A stretch of DNA of 64,000 nucleotides from JAUIAS01 sp030425395 (GTDB lineage Bacteria > Pseudomonadota > Alphaproteobacteria > Rhodobacterales > Rhodobacteraceae), in NCBI GenBank assembly GCA_043553855.1, contig CP121336.1, positions 3,038,001 to 3,102,000 of the forward strand, in the 5' to 3' direction. Numbering within the stretch: the stretch's first letter is position 1; each line of letters starts with the position of its first letter. A model generated the notes under the pieces. The model saw only the letters and a program-made list of their open reading frames with translations. It was not told where the DNA came from and did not search any database. The position numbers and the translations under genes were made by a program. Positions 51,359 to 60,352 of the stretch are shown here, piece by piece.

Positions 51359-52273
51359 TCAGCCCATCGAAAGCAGGGCGAGCACCAGTGGAATTGTCAT
51401 CACTGCCATAAGGGTCTGGGCTGTGACCAGTCCGGCCATGAATGGTCCGTCGCCGCCCAGTTGCCGTGTCAGCACATAGGCGGTGGGGGCCGTCGGCACG
51501 GCTGAGAAGACCACAACCACGAGCGTCGCAACCGGGTCGAGATCAAAGCCCTTGCAGACGGCGGCCGCCAACAGCGGCAACATAACCAACCGCGCCGCCC
51601 CAGCCAGCCCAAGCGCGACTGCATCGCGGCGCAGCGCGTGCGGCTGCAACGCGGCCCCCACGCACAACAGCCCGAGCGGCAAACTACCCTGACCCAGAAG
51701 CGATACGAACTGTTCCGTGCCCCAGGGCAGGCCGATCCCGGTCGCGGCCAGCGCAAAACCGCCCAGACAGGCAAGGATCAGTGGATTGCGCAGGATTGTC
51801 CGGGCCAGCATGGCGGGCGTTGCCGCGGCCCCGCCGTCGCCCGCCGACAGCGCGAGGATCGACAAGACGTTGACCAAGGGCACCGCGACCGCAAGATAGA
51901 CGGCGGCCTGTTCAATCCCTTGCGTGCCGGCCAGCCCGGCCAGCACCGACAACGCCAGATAGGTGTTGAACCGCACGGCCCCCTGCATCATCGGCCCGAA
52001 CCGCCCGGCAGGCACCGGACGCACGCGTTGCAGACCCCACAGGATCAGCGCGGCGATCAGGATGGTGGTGACACCTGCCCCTCCCAGCCGGATCAGTGCC
52101 GGATCCTGCACCGGCGCACGGGCCAGACTGGACAAGAGGAGCGCGGGGAACAGCACAAAGTAGTTGATCTTTTCCGCCGCTGGCCAGAACGACGCCGACG
52201 GCCAGTCACGCCGTGCCATCACATGGCCCGCGCAGATCACGGCGAACAGGGGCCAGATGGCAAGGATCAGCAT
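51359..52273 (-). CDS. AEC-family transporter (auxin efflux carrier type)
   Basis: A 304-residue hydrophobic protein with about ten membrane segments and AEC-family strings: GHVMARRDWPSASFWPAAEKINYFVLFPALLLSSLA, GFALAATGIGLPWGTEQFVSLLGQGSLPLGLLCVGAAL, LPLLAAAVCKGFDLDP and VVVFSAVPTAPTAYVLTRQLGGD. The family moves organic acids such as malonate or malate. Head of a possible leftward unit with nothing clear downstream in the same direction before the converging gene. Substrate unknown. Confidence 0.86.
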   Translation of the reverse strand: MLILAIWPLFAVICAGHVMARRDWPSASFWPAAEKINYFVLFPALLLSSLARAPVQDPALIRLGGAGVTTILIAALILWGLQRVRPVPAGRFGPMMQGAVRFNTYLALSVLAGLAGTQGIEQAAVYLAVAVPLVNVLSILALSAGDGGAAATPAMLARTILRNPLILACLGGFALAATGIGLPWGTEQFVSLLGQGSLPLGLLCVGAALQPHALRRDAVALGLAGAARLVMLPLLAAAVCKGFDLDPVATLVVVVFSAVPTAPTAYVLTRQLGGDGPFMAGLVTAQTLMAVMTIPLVLALLSMG

Positions 52274-52297
52274 GTTGGCAGGGTCCGCAGTTGCGCG

Positions 52298-52531
52298 TCA
52301 GTCTTTCCTGAGCCGCGCGGCACGTCCGCCACGGCGTTTTTTCAGGCGACCGGCGCGGTCGGGCAGGGCCTCCATGATCGCGCGGCGCTCTTCGTTGGGG
52401 AGCTTGGACCAACCCGCGATTTCGTCAATGGTGCGAAAGCAGCCGGTGCAGATGCGTTCTTCGGGATGCACCACGCAGACCCGCACGCAGGGGCTTTCGA
52501 TCTCGTTTCGGCTCCAGATATCGTCTTTCAT
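52298..52531 (-). CDS. DUF1289 domain protein (small Cys-rich)
   Basis: A 77-residue protein, too short for many gene callers. It contains the four-Cys DUF1289 pattern SPCVRVCVVHPEERICTGCFRTIDEIAGW, probably metal-binding. Role unknown; common in proteobacteria. The ATG overlaps the ruvX stop, so it belongs to the ccmI-ruvX-DUF1289 run and is translationally coupled. Confidence 0.85.
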   Translation of the reverse strand: MKDDIWSRNEIESPCVRVCVVHPEERICTGCFRTIDEIAGWSKLPNEERRAIMEALPDRAGRLKKRRGGRAARLRKD

Positions 52532-53013
52532 GCGCTTGGTGCCTTTCGGGTCATGTGGCGCAACCGATCCAGCGCCCCTTGCAGGATATAGGATGCAGCA
52601 ACGTGGTCGATCACCTCGGCGCGACGCTTTCGGGTCGTATCCGCCTCTAGAAGCGCCCGTTCCGCCGCAACTGTGCTCAGCCGTTCGTCCCAGAAGGTGA
52701 TCGGCACCTCTGTCAGGCGGTCGAGGTTGCGGGCAAAAGCGCGGGTGGACTGGCACCGGGGGCCTTCCGATCCATCCATATTGCGCGGCAAGCCCAGCAC
52801 GACCCCGGCGATGTCGCGATGCGCGATAATCGCCAAGAGCGCCTCAGCGTCCACGGTGAATTTCTTGCGGCGCACGGTTTCAAGCGGAGTCGCCACGCCG
52901 CGCAGCCCGTCGGAGACGGCAACGCCGATGGTTTTGTCTCCAAGATCCAGCCCCATCAGCGCCCCTGAGGTTTTGAGAGCGGGGGCGAAATCCTCCATCG
53001 CTTCGGCGATCAT
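52528..53013 (-). CDS. ruvX: Putative pre-16S rRNA nuclease / Holliday junction resolvase YqgF
   Basis: A 161-residue RNase H-fold nuclease: MGLDLGDKTIGVAVSDG with the first catalytic Asp, GLPRNMDGSEGPR and the late DERLSTVAAERALLEADTTRKRRAEVIDHVAASYIL with the other acidic residues. It is thought to trim the 16S rRNA 5' end. ATGA overlaps at both ends link it with ccmI upstream and the DUF1289 gene downstream. Start 53013 matches the family N-terminus with a slightly long lead of 18 residues. Confidence 0.93.
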   Translation of the reverse strand: MIAEAMEDFAPALKTSGALMGLDLGDKTIGVAVSDGLRGVATPLETVRRKKFTVDAEALLAIIAHRDIAGVVLGLPRNMDGSEGPRCQSTRAFARNLDRLTEVPITFWDERLSTVAAERALLEADTTRKRRAEVIDHVAASYILQGALDRLRHMTRKAPSA

Positions 53014-54368
53014 GGGATCAGTCCTGCGCGCCGGGCACCGCCCTTGACCACGTCTATTGCGCCGTCGTTACCTTCGAAGGTGGCCAGTGCCTCGTTATAT
53101 ATGGCGATGGCCTGTGCCTCGTCGCCCAGAACACCCAGCGCACCGATCAGGCGTGCCCATTCCGCGGGCGTTCCGCCCTCCGTGGCCAGACGGTCCGACA
53201 GGCCTGAAACCATGCCACGGATCATCTCCATGCGTTCGTCCTGCGTCATGTCTCCGGCAGCTTCGACATCGGCTGCGGTGGGGCCGCGCAGCGGCTTGGC
53301 ATCGGGGAGGGTATAATTCACATCGCCTGCCGCACGGGCGGTGTCTTCGATCAGTTCGCGGATCGGGCCAACCCACGGCGCGTCCGGCGGGCTGCTTTCC
53401 AGCAGATCGCGCCAGATGCGGAATGCCTGATCCGCGCGTCCGATCTGGGTTTTCATCAGGCCATAGTAATAACGCGCGGTGCCGTTTTCGGCATCACGGT
53501 TCAGCGCGGCATAGATCGCGTTCTCCGCCTCGGGCGAAACGTATCCACCCGCCGCGATGATCATCATATCCGCCAGATCGGCATAATCCGAAGCGGTTGC
53601 GTCGTCGCCCTTGATCGAGATGACTTTTTGCTGAGCCTCGTAAGAGGCGGTGAAACTCCCGACACGGGCTTCGTATTGCGCAAGCAGGATGTGCCCCTGC
53701 AAATCGTTCGGGCGCTGCGACACGGTTTCGCGCAGCTTTTCCATGAGCGACAGAGTCTCGGGGGCAGGGGTGGACAGTGGCGGCCGTGGCGGCATCTGCG
53801 CCTCAGCGGTGGCCTGTGCCGGGCGTGACTGACGGCGTTCTTCGGCCATGCGCTTGCGCGCGGCGAGGCTCAGATCGCCGTATCCAGGCGACCCCAGCCC
53901 GGCAAAGACGGGATAAATCCGTCTCGGGGTTCCGTCGTCCGCGTCAGACAGGGAAATCGCGGTGCGTTCGCGCAGGTCGATGATCGCTTCGCGGTCCCAT
54001 CCGGCCATTTGCAGAATGCCCGCCACCCCAAGATACAGAACGAAGCTCCCTGCAAAGCAGGCAACGACAAAACTGATGGCAAGGCCATAGCCGGCAGGCC
54101 CGGTGCGGGTCTCTGCATTGGTTTCAGATGTCAGGGCGGCATCCGCGGCCAGAATCCGCCGCGAGACTTCGGACCGCAGGCGTTCGGCCTCTGCCTCGGC
54201 GATGATGCCTCGGGCCGCGTCGCGATCCACATCGCGAAGCTGATCGCGATACACCCGCAAATCATAGGCCGCCGCCGGTTCTTCGCCGTCACGACGCCGC
54301 AGCGTCGCCAGCACAAGCAGCAGCGCAACCATCAAAGTGAGCGCCGATGTGAGTATCCAGAACGACAT
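53010..54368 (-). CDS. ccmI: Cytochrome c biogenesis protein CcmI
   Basis: A 452-residue inner-membrane protein: first membrane segment at 3-22 (FWILTSALTLMVALLLVLAT), a cytoplasmic loop with YRDQLRDVDRDAARGII, a second membrane segment (LAISFVVACFAGSFVLYLGVAG) and a periplasmic TPR domain (LQGHILLAQYEARVGSFTAS; TARYYYGLMKTQIGRADQAFRIW). It delivers apocytochrome c to the haem ligation complex. GGGAGGGA precedes the ATG at 54368, overruling the longer frame. Confidence 0.9.
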   Translation of the reverse strand: MSFWILTSALTLMVALLLVLATLRRRDGEEPAAAYDLRVYRDQLRDVDRDAARGIIAEAEAERLRSEVSRRILAADAALTSETNAETRTGPAGYGLAISFVVACFAGSFVLYLGVAGILQMAGWDREAIIDLRERTAISLSDADDGTPRRIYPVFAGLGSPGYGDLSLAARKRMAEERRQSRPAQATAEAQMPPRPPLSTPAPETLSLMEKLRETVSQRPNDLQGHILLAQYEARVGSFTASYEAQQKVISIKGDDATASDYADLADMMIIAAGGYVSPEAENAIYAALNRDAENGTARYYYGLMKTQIGRADQAFRIWRDLLESSPPDAPWVGPIRELIEDTARAAGDVNYTLPDAKPLRGPTAADVEAAGDMTQDERMEMIRGMVSGLSDRLATEGGTPAEWARLIGALGVLGDEAQAIAIYNEALATFEGNDGAIDVVKGGARRAGLIP

Positions 54369-54539
54369 GATCCCTCCCGTTTGCCCTTCATCTATAGCGG
54401 GCGGGCAGCCAAAAAAAGGGGAAACGGCGCGGCATGGCGTCCATGTCGCAACTGTGCGGAAATACGACGGTTCGCGACGTGGGTGAAATCGGGCTTCGGG
54501 CGATATCGGGGAGGCTCCCAACCGGATTGGATTCGCGAC

Positions 54540-55784
54540 ATGAAACGCTATTGTGCCTTTGCTATCGCCCGCGAAGCGGCCCGCTATCACAGCGGCTGGG
54601 AACGCGCGTGGCGCTCTCCCGAACCGAAACGTAAATATGATGTGATCATCGTGGGTGCCGGCGGGCATGGTCTGGCCACTGCCTATTACCTTGGCAAGAA
54701 TTTCGGCATTACCAACGTGGCGGTGATCGAAAAGGGCTGGCTTGGCGGCGGCAACACTGGCCGAAACACCACGATCATCCGGTCGAACTATCTTCAGGAC
54801 CCCTCCGCCGCGATCTATGAAAAGTCGCGCAGTCTCTACGAGACGATGAGCCAGGACCTGAACTACAACGTGATGTTCAGCCCGCGCGGCGTGATCATGC
54901 TGGCCCAGACCCACCACGAGGTCCGTGGCTATCAACGCACCGCCCATGCCAACGCGCTGCAGGGTGTGACGACGGAATTCATCACGCCGCAGAAGGTCAA
55001 GGAATTGGTGCCGATCATCAACCTTGCCGGGCCGCGCTATCCGGTTCTAGGCGGGCTGTGGCAGGCGCGGGGCGGCACCGCGCGGCATGATGCGGTGGCC
55101 TGGGGCTATGCGCGGGCCTGCTCCGACATGGGCATGGATATCATCCAGAAATGCGAAGTCACCGGTGTGCGCCGAGATGGCGGGCGCGTTGCGGGCGTGG
55201 ACACCACCAAAGGCCCGATAGACTGCGACAAGCTGGGGATCGTCGTTGCGGGCCATTCGGGTGTGCTGGCGGATATGGCGGGCTTCCGTCTGCCGATCGA
55301 ATCCGTGGCGCTTCAGGCGCTGGTGTCCGAGCCAATCAAACCCTGCATGGACGTGGTGGTGATGGCCAACACGGTGCATGGCTACATGTCGCAATCGGAC
55401 AAGGGCGAGATGGTCATCGGCGGCGGCGCGGATGGCTACAACAACTACACCCAGCGCGGCAGTTTCCACCACATCGAAGAAACCGTCCGCGCCCTGATCG
55501 AAACCTTCCCGATGGTGTCGCGTCTCAAGATGCTGCGCCAATGGGGCGGCATCGTCGACATGACGGGCGACCGGTCACCGATCCTGTCAAAAACGCCGGT
55601 GGATGGCGTGTTCATCAACTGTGGCTGGGGCACGGGCGGTTTCAAGGCCATTCCCGGTTCGGGCTGGGGCATGGCCGAACTGATCGCCAAGGGGCGTTCG
55701 CCGCTCACCGATGCGTTCTCTCTCGACCGGTTCAAGGAAGGTCGCTTCATCGACGAAAGCGTGGCTGCGGGAGTGGCGCACTGA
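54540..55784 (+). CDS. soxB: Sarcosine oxidase beta subunit
   Basis: A 414-residue subunit of heterotetrameric sarcosine oxidase: MKRYCAFAIAREAARYHSGW start, FAD motif VIIVGAGGHGLATAYYL (36-52), WLGGGNTGRNTTIIRSNYLQ and the ARHDAVAW segment with His183, in the place of the His that covalently binds FMN. Oxidises sarcosine to glycine and 5,10-methylene-THF with H2O2. Opens the soxBDAG operon; no folD/purU/glyA neighbour is visible. The long upstream open frame overlaps ccmI and is rejected. Confidence 0.95.
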   Translation: MKRYCAFAIAREAARYHSGWERAWRSPEPKRKYDVIIVGAGGHGLATAYYLGKNFGITNVAVIEKGWLGGGNTGRNTTIIRSNYLQDPSAAIYEKSRSLYETMSQDLNYNVMFSPRGVIMLAQTHHEVRGYQRTAHANALQGVTTEFITPQKVKELVPIINLAGPRYPVLGGLWQARGGTARHDAVAWGYARACSDMGMDIIQKCEVTGVRRDGGRVAGVDTTKGPIDCDKLGIVVAGHSGVLADMAGFRLPIESVALQALVSEPIKPCMDVVVMANTVHGYMSQSDKGEMVIGGGADGYNNYTQRGSFHHIEETVRALIETFPMVSRLKMLRQWGGIVDMTGDRSPILSKTPVDGVFINCGWGTGGFKAIPGSGWGMAELIAKGRSPLTDAFSLDRFKEGRFIDESVAAGVAH

Positions 55785-56097
55785 TGTCGCGCGCCACTCG
55801 CCAGTTTCATGTTTCAGCGGCCGCGTTGCGGACGCTCTTGGGGGATATCGGGTGGGCATACGGGGCGCAGGCTGTAGGCCATGTGAACCAACCCTGCGAC
55901 CGCTGCCACCGTCATGATAAGATACATCTCTGCCATGACCTGCAAATGGGGCAGCGCAGGGTGCCATTCAAGCCCACGCGGCCTTCACAGTCGCGTTACG
56001 GTTTTGCAACCGTCGTGCGCGCCCTGTCCGGCGTTTCTTTCAATCCACGCGCGCAAATCCAGCCCGGCTGCGACCGCGCGATTTCCGGAGGTGTCCC
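55785..56097. other. 313-bp gap between soxB and soxD
   Basis: An unusually wide gap inside a sox operon. GGAGG at 56085-56089 is the soxD ribosome-binding site. On the minus strand a 40-codon frame could encode a small membrane protein, listed separately. No hairpin terminator is seen. Confidence 0.45.
55814..55936 (-). CDS. Possible 40-residue membrane protein (unconfirmed)
   Basis: An ATG frame at 55936 reads a 40-residue peptide with a single hydrophobic segment (MAEMYLIMTVAAVAGLVHMA) followed by a Pro/Arg-rich tail. It is antisense in the soxB-soxD gap, and only a weak ribosome-binding site (GCAGG) precedes it. The hydrophobic start with polar tail is the shape of small single-span proteins, but GC-rich chance frames are common, so this is a candidate only. 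Confidence 0.3.
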   Translation of the reverse strand: MAEMYLIMTVAAVAGLVHMAYSLRPVCPPDIPQERPQRGR

Positions 56098-56427
56098 ATG
56101 CTGATCCTCGAGTGCCCTTATTGCGGCGTGACCGGTGAAGAAACCGAGTTTCACGGCGGTGGCGAAGCCCATATCAAGCGGTTCGGTCCGGGTTCCAGTG
56201 ACGACGATTTCCACGATTACCTGTTCACCCGCGAAAATCCTTTCGGCGTGCATTTCGAACGCTGGCGGCATGTTTCGGGGTGTGGCAAGTGGTTTCACGC
56301 CGCGCGCTGCACCAAAACGCTCGAGGTGTTCGGGACCTATTCGGCCCAGACAACCGAGCCGCCCTCCGACCTGCGCGCCGCGATCAGCGACAAGCGCCCC
56401 GGTTGGACGTGGAGGGAGTTTTCCTGA
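56098..56427 (+). CDS. soxD: Sarcosine oxidase delta subunit
   Basis: A 109-residue zinc-binding subunit: ECPYCGVTGEETEF (C6, C9), HVSGCGKWFHAARC with the remaining His/Cys ligands. It completes the heterotetramer and is needed for assembly. GGAGGTGTCCC precedes the ATG. It sits between soxB and soxA after a 313-bp gap that is longer than usual for this operon. Confidence 0.95.
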   Translation: MLILECPYCGVTGEETEFHGGGEAHIKRFGPGSSDDDFHDYLFTRENPFGVHFERWRHVSGCGKWFHAARCTKTLEVFGTYSAQTTEPPSDLRAAISDKRPGWTWREFS

Positions 56428-56432
56428 TGCGT

Positions 56433-56454
56433 CTTCTTCCGGTCAAAAATACTC
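56433..56454. repeat. Dispersed repeat (copy 2)
   Basis: CTTCTTCCGG followed by TCAAAAATACTC differs at only two of 22 positions from 4432-4453. Copy 2 has no inverted partner nearby. It lies between soxD and soxA, within the operon, and seems to be a small family of intergenic elements. Confidence 0.7.
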
Positions 56455-56553
56455 AAACACACCGCTTGCCTCTTGCAGGCGGCCTGACGGGGTCCCGCGA
56501 CGCCTGCTGCGGTCGTGTTGATCCCTCAATCTTCGGCAAAAAGGTCTGATATC

Positions 56554-59500
56554 ATGAGCACGCGCCTCGCCTCGGGTGGTCGTTTGATCGACCGATCCAA
56601 ACAGGTTCAGTTCACCTTCAACGGCAAGCAGATGCGCGGCCACGCGGGTGATACGCTGGCCTCTGCGCTATTGGCCAACGATCAGATGATGGTCGGGCGG
56701 TCGTTCAAATACCACCGTCCGCGTGGTATCGTGGCGTCCGGGGCAGAAGAACCCAACGCCCTGATCAACATGGGTGAGGGCGCACGGTTCGAGCCCAACC
56801 AGCGTGCCACCACGACCGAGTTGTTCAACGGGCTTGTCGCCCAAAGCCAGAACCATTGGCCCAGCCTCGAATTCGATATCGGGGCCGTGAATACCTATTT
56901 CTCGCGGTTCCTGCCTGCGGGCTTCTATTACAAGATGTTCATGTATCCGCGTGCCTTCTGGAAACACGTGTATGAACCCTTTATCCGTCAGTCTGCCGGT
57001 CTGGGCCGCGCGCCCAAGCAGCGCGACGAAGACACCTATGAACACTTCTATCACTTTACCGATCTGGTGGTGATTGGGGGCGGTGTGGCCGGGCTTCAGG
57101 CGGCCTTGGCGGCGGCGACGGCGGGCCAGTCGGTTCTGGTCATCGAACAGACCGCCGATTGGGGCGGACGGGCACCCGTAGACGGCGTTGCCGATGACAG
57201 CACCATTGACGGGATGGATGCCGACGCATGGGTGGCACAGGCCGTTGCAAAGCTGGACGCGATGGACAACGTCACGATGCGCACCCGGACTATGGGTGCG
57301 GGCGTGTATGATCACGGCTATCTGCTTGCTTATGAACGCCTGCGCGATCATGCGCCCGAGGCAAAAGGCCCGCGCCACCGTCTGTGGCGCATTCGCACCA
57401 AACAGATCGTCACGGCCACCGGGGCCATCGAACGTCCGCTGTCATTCGCGGGCAACGATTTGCCGGGTGTGATGCTGGCGGCGGCGTTGCGCGATTACGT
57501 GGTTAACTACGGGGTCAGCACAGGTGACCGCACCGTTGTTGTGACCAATAACGACGATGCGTATCGCACGGCCATTGTCTTGAAACAGGCCGGTCTCGAA
57601 GTGCCGGTCATCATCGACGCCCGCCCCGAAGGCGGCGGCGCGTTGATGGCCAAGGCCCGCGACATGGGCATTCGGGTGGACACGGGGCGCGCGATTGCCA
57701 AGGTCAAGGGTGGCAAGCGGGTGACCGGCGTGCAGATCTGCGCACAGGCCGGAGAAGGCAGCGTGCTGGAAGAGATCTCCTGCGACGCGGTTGCGATGTC
57801 GGGCGGATGGTCGCCGGTCGTGCACCTGTGGTCCCATTGTGGCGGCAAGCTGATCTGGGACGATGCGCAGGCGCATTTCCGGCCCGATCCGTCGCGCCCG
57901 CCCACCGGTGCCTCGGGCGAAGGATTTGTCATCGCGGCCGGGTCGGCAAACGGGGCGCTTGCCCTGGATGCGGCGCTGGCGGATGCGACGGCGGCGGGTG
58001 TTGCCGCCGCGCGCGCCGCGGGCGGCACCCCCGATGATTTGCAGCCCCCCAAGGCCGACGCGCTGGCCGAAGCTGCATTGGCCCCGGTCTGGATGATGCC
58101 GCAAGGGGCCAATATCAAACTGCGTATGAAATCCTGGCTGGATTTCCAGAACGACGTAAAGGTCTCCGATGTGCAGCTTGCCGCACGCGAAGGGTTTGAA
58201 AGCGTCGAACACGCCAAGAGATATACCACCCTCGGCATGGCCACGGATCAGGGAAAGCTCAGCAACATCAACGGTTTGGCCATTCTTTCGGATGCGCTGG
58301 GTCAGCCGATCCCGGTGACCGGAACCACCACGTTCCGTCCGCCCTATACCCCGATTTCCATGGGGGCCATCGCGGGCGAGGCACGTGGCGAGATATTCCA
58401 GCCGTTGCGCCGCACCCCGATGCACGACTGGCACGATGCCAACGGCGCAGATTGGGAGCCGGTGGGTCACTGGCGGCGTCCCTACGCCTTTGTGCGTAAT
58501 GGCGAAACCGTGAACGAAGCGGTGATGCGAGAAGTCAGAAACACCCGTGAAAAGCTGGGGCTTCTGGATGCCTCGACCTTGGGCAAGCTGATCGTGAAGG
58601 GCCCGGATGCCGGGCGTTTCCTTGACATGATGTACACCAACATGATGTCGACCCTGAAGCCGGGCAAATGCCGCTATGGCCTGATGTGCAGCGAAAACGG
58701 GTTTCTGTCCGATGATGGCGTTGTCGCGCGGATCGATGACGATACCTGGCTGTGCCATACCACCACCGGTGGAGCCGATCGCATCCATGCGCACATGGAG
58801 GAATGGCTGCAAACCGAATGGTGGGACTGGAAGGTCTATGTTGCGAATGTGACCGAGCAACTGGCGCAGGTCGCCGTTGTCGGCCCCAACGCACGCAAGC
58901 TTCTGGAAAAGCTGGGCGGCATGAATGTGTCGCGCGAGGCGTTGGGTTTCATGGAATGGGCGGATGGCACCCTTGGCGGGTTTGACGCGCGGGTTTACCG
59001 GATCTCGTTCTCGGGGGAGCTGAGCTATGAGGTTGCGGTTCCGGCCAGCCAGGGGCGTGCTTTCTGGGACAAGCTGATGGAGGCCGGCCAGGAATTCGGC
59101 GTGATGCCCTATGGCACCGAAGCGTTGCACATCATGCGGGCTGAAAAGGGCTTTATTATGATTGGCGATGAAACAGACGGCACCGTGATCCCGCAGGATC
59201 TGGGGCTGGACTGGGCGCTGTCCAAGAAGAAAGAGGATTATCTTGGAAAGCGGGCGCAGCAACGCAGCCATATGACCGATCCCAACCGCTGGAAGCTGGT
59301 CGGTCTGCAGACCGTGGACGGATCGGTTCTGCCGGACGGGGCCTATGCGCTGGGCAACGGGGTGAACGAGAATGGCCAGAAGGTCATGATCGGTCGGGTG
59401 ACCTCGACCTATCATTCCCCGACGCTGAACCGGGGAATTGCCATGGGTCTGGTGCTGCATGGACCGGACCGGATGGGCGAGGTGCTGGATTTCCCCGGAA

Positions 59501-59577
59501 CCGACGGCAAGACCTACAAGGCGAAAATCGTGTCTGCGGTGTTTTATGACCCCGAAGGAGAAAAGCAGAATGTCTGA
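56554..59577 (+). CDS. soxA: Sarcosine oxidase alpha subunit
   Basis: A 1007-residue subunit: N-terminal 2Fe-2S ferredoxin-like domain segment (VQFTFNGKQMRGHAGDTLASALLAND), the NAD/FAD-binding fold DLVVIGGGVAGLQAALAA near 170-187, a second dinucleotide domain, and a C-terminal GcvT-like aminomethyltransferase region (RVYRISFSGELSYEVAVPAS; MPYGTEALHIMRAEKGF) that uses tetrahydrofolate. The ATG at 56554 starts the alignment (MSTRLASGG); the upstream frame is not conserved. Overlaps soxG by 8 bp. Confidence 0.96.
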   Translation: MSTRLASGGRLIDRSKQVQFTFNGKQMRGHAGDTLASALLANDQMMVGRSFKYHRPRGIVASGAEEPNALINMGEGARFEPNQRATTTELFNGLVAQSQNHWPSLEFDIGAVNTYFSRFLPAGFYYKMFMYPRAFWKHVYEPFIRQSAGLGRAPKQRDEDTYEHFYHFTDLVVIGGGVAGLQAALAAATAGQSVLVIEQTADWGGRAPVDGVADDSTIDGMDADAWVAQAVAKLDAMDNVTMRTRTMGAGVYDHGYLLAYERLRDHAPEAKGPRHRLWRIRTKQIVTATGAIERPLSFAGNDLPGVMLAAALRDYVVNYGVSTGDRTVVVTNNDDAYRTAIVLKQAGLEVPVIIDARPEGGGALMAKARDMGIRVDTGRAIAKVKGGKRVTGVQICAQAGEGSVLEEISCDAVAMSGGWSPVVHLWSHCGGKLIWDDAQAHFRPDPSRPPTGASGEGFVIAAGSANGALALDAALADATAAGVAAARAAGGTPDDLQPPKADALAEAALAPVWMMPQGANIKLRMKSWLDFQNDVKVSDVQLAAREGFESVEHAKRYTTLGMATDQGKLSNINGLAILSDALGQPIPVTGTTTFRPPYTPISMGAIAGEARGEIFQPLRRTPMHDWHDANGADWEPVGHWRRPYAFVRNGETVNEAVMREVRNTREKLGLLDASTLGKLIVKGPDAGRFLDMMYTNMMSTLKPGKCRYGLMCSENGFLSDDGVVARIDDDTWLCHTTTGGADRIHAHMEEWLQTEWWDWKVYVANVTEQLAQVAVVGPNARKLLEKLGGMNVSREALGFMEWADGTLGGFDARVYRISFSGELSYEVAVPASQGRAFWDKLMEAGQEFGVMPYGTEALHIMRAEKGFIMIGDETDGTVIPQDLGLDWALSKKKEDYLGKRAQQRSHMTDPNRWKLVGLQTVDGSVLPDGAYALGNGVNENGQKVMIGRVTSTYHSPTLNRGIAMGLVLHGPDRMGEVLDFPGTDGKTYKAKIVSAVFYDPEGEKQNV

Positions 59578-60151
59578 TCATGTGACAAGCGCGCTTGCCG
59601 GTGCGGCATTCGACGGGTTCGTGCAACTGCGCGAAGCCGGGGCCTGCGGGATGATTACGCTGCGCGGCGATTTTTCCTCGGCTGTGTTTCAGAAAGCCGT
59701 GGGGGAGGTCGCTGAAGGCGCGGGGGTGCCGAAGACGCGGCAGATCACGACAGCGGGCGACAGCGCCGTCGCCTGGATGTCACCCGATGAGCTGTTGATC
59801 ATGTGTCCGCACGCAGAGGCCCCGGCGCGCGCAGCGGCCTTGGCGCAGGCGCTGAGCGGCGAGCACGCGCTTGCCGTCAACGTGTCTGACGCGCGCGCGG
59901 TATTTGACCTGACGGGCGCCGGATCGCGGGAGGTGCTGGCCAAGCTGTGCCCGGTGGATTTTGAGCCCGGTGCCTTCAAGCAAGGCGAAATCCGCCGCAC
60001 GCGCATGGCGCAGGTGGCAGCCGCCGTGTGGATGACCGGACCGGACAGTTTTCGGGTGGTCTGCTTCCGGTCGGTGGCCGCTTATGTCTTTGGCCTGCTG
60101 CAAGCCAGCGCGCAGCCGGGATCCGAGGTTGGCGTATTCGCGGACACGTAA
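59570..60151 (+). CDS. soxG: Sarcosine oxidase gamma subunit
   Basis: A 193-residue GcvT-like gamma subunit: AWMSPDELLIMCP, DARAVFDLTGAGSREVLAKLCPVDF and MAQVAAAVWMTGPDSFRVVCFRSVAAYVFGLLQ. It packs against the alpha-subunit and is needed for stability. The ATG at 59570 overlaps the soxA stop by 8 bp and follows AAGGAG. Last gene of the operon. Confidence 0.93.
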   Translation: MSDHVTSALAGAAFDGFVQLREAGACGMITLRGDFSSAVFQKAVGEVAEGAGVPKTRQITTAGDSAVAWMSPDELLIMCPHAEAPARAAALAQALSGEHALAVNVSDARAVFDLTGAGSREVLAKLCPVDFEPGAFKQGEIRRTRMAQVAAAVWMTGPDSFRVVCFRSVAAYVFGLLQASAQPGSEVGVFADT

Positions 60152-60177
60152 CCGGCGCACGCGTGGTGCGGGGTGGA

Positions 60178-60225
60178 CCGGGGCGCTGCCCCGGACCCCG
60201 GGGTATTTGAAACGAAAAAGAAGCG
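60178..60225. repeat. Hairpin-type intergenic element after soxG
   Basis: Perfect 7-bp stem CCGGGGC / GCCCCGG with a GCT loop (60178-60194), followed by the 10-bp palindrome ACCCCGGGGT (60195-60204) and the purine-rich stretch ATTTGAAACGAAAAAGAAG. This layout resembles repeat elements I associate with Rhodobacterales intergenic regions. It may also end the sox transcript. Confidence 0.6.
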
Positions 60226-60352
60226 CGATCGCAGGGCCCGCGCAGGGCTCGGACCCGGATTTGCGGTAAGGAATTCCCGCCGCAGCCCTTGACCATCGCG
60301 GCATCGCGCCGCATGTATCAGGCCAGCGAAAACAAACAACGGGGGGCCTGAC

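Noticed and set aside
57442..59460. A 672-codon minus-strand frame
   Set aside because: Antisense to soxA, which is certain; composition is atypical.
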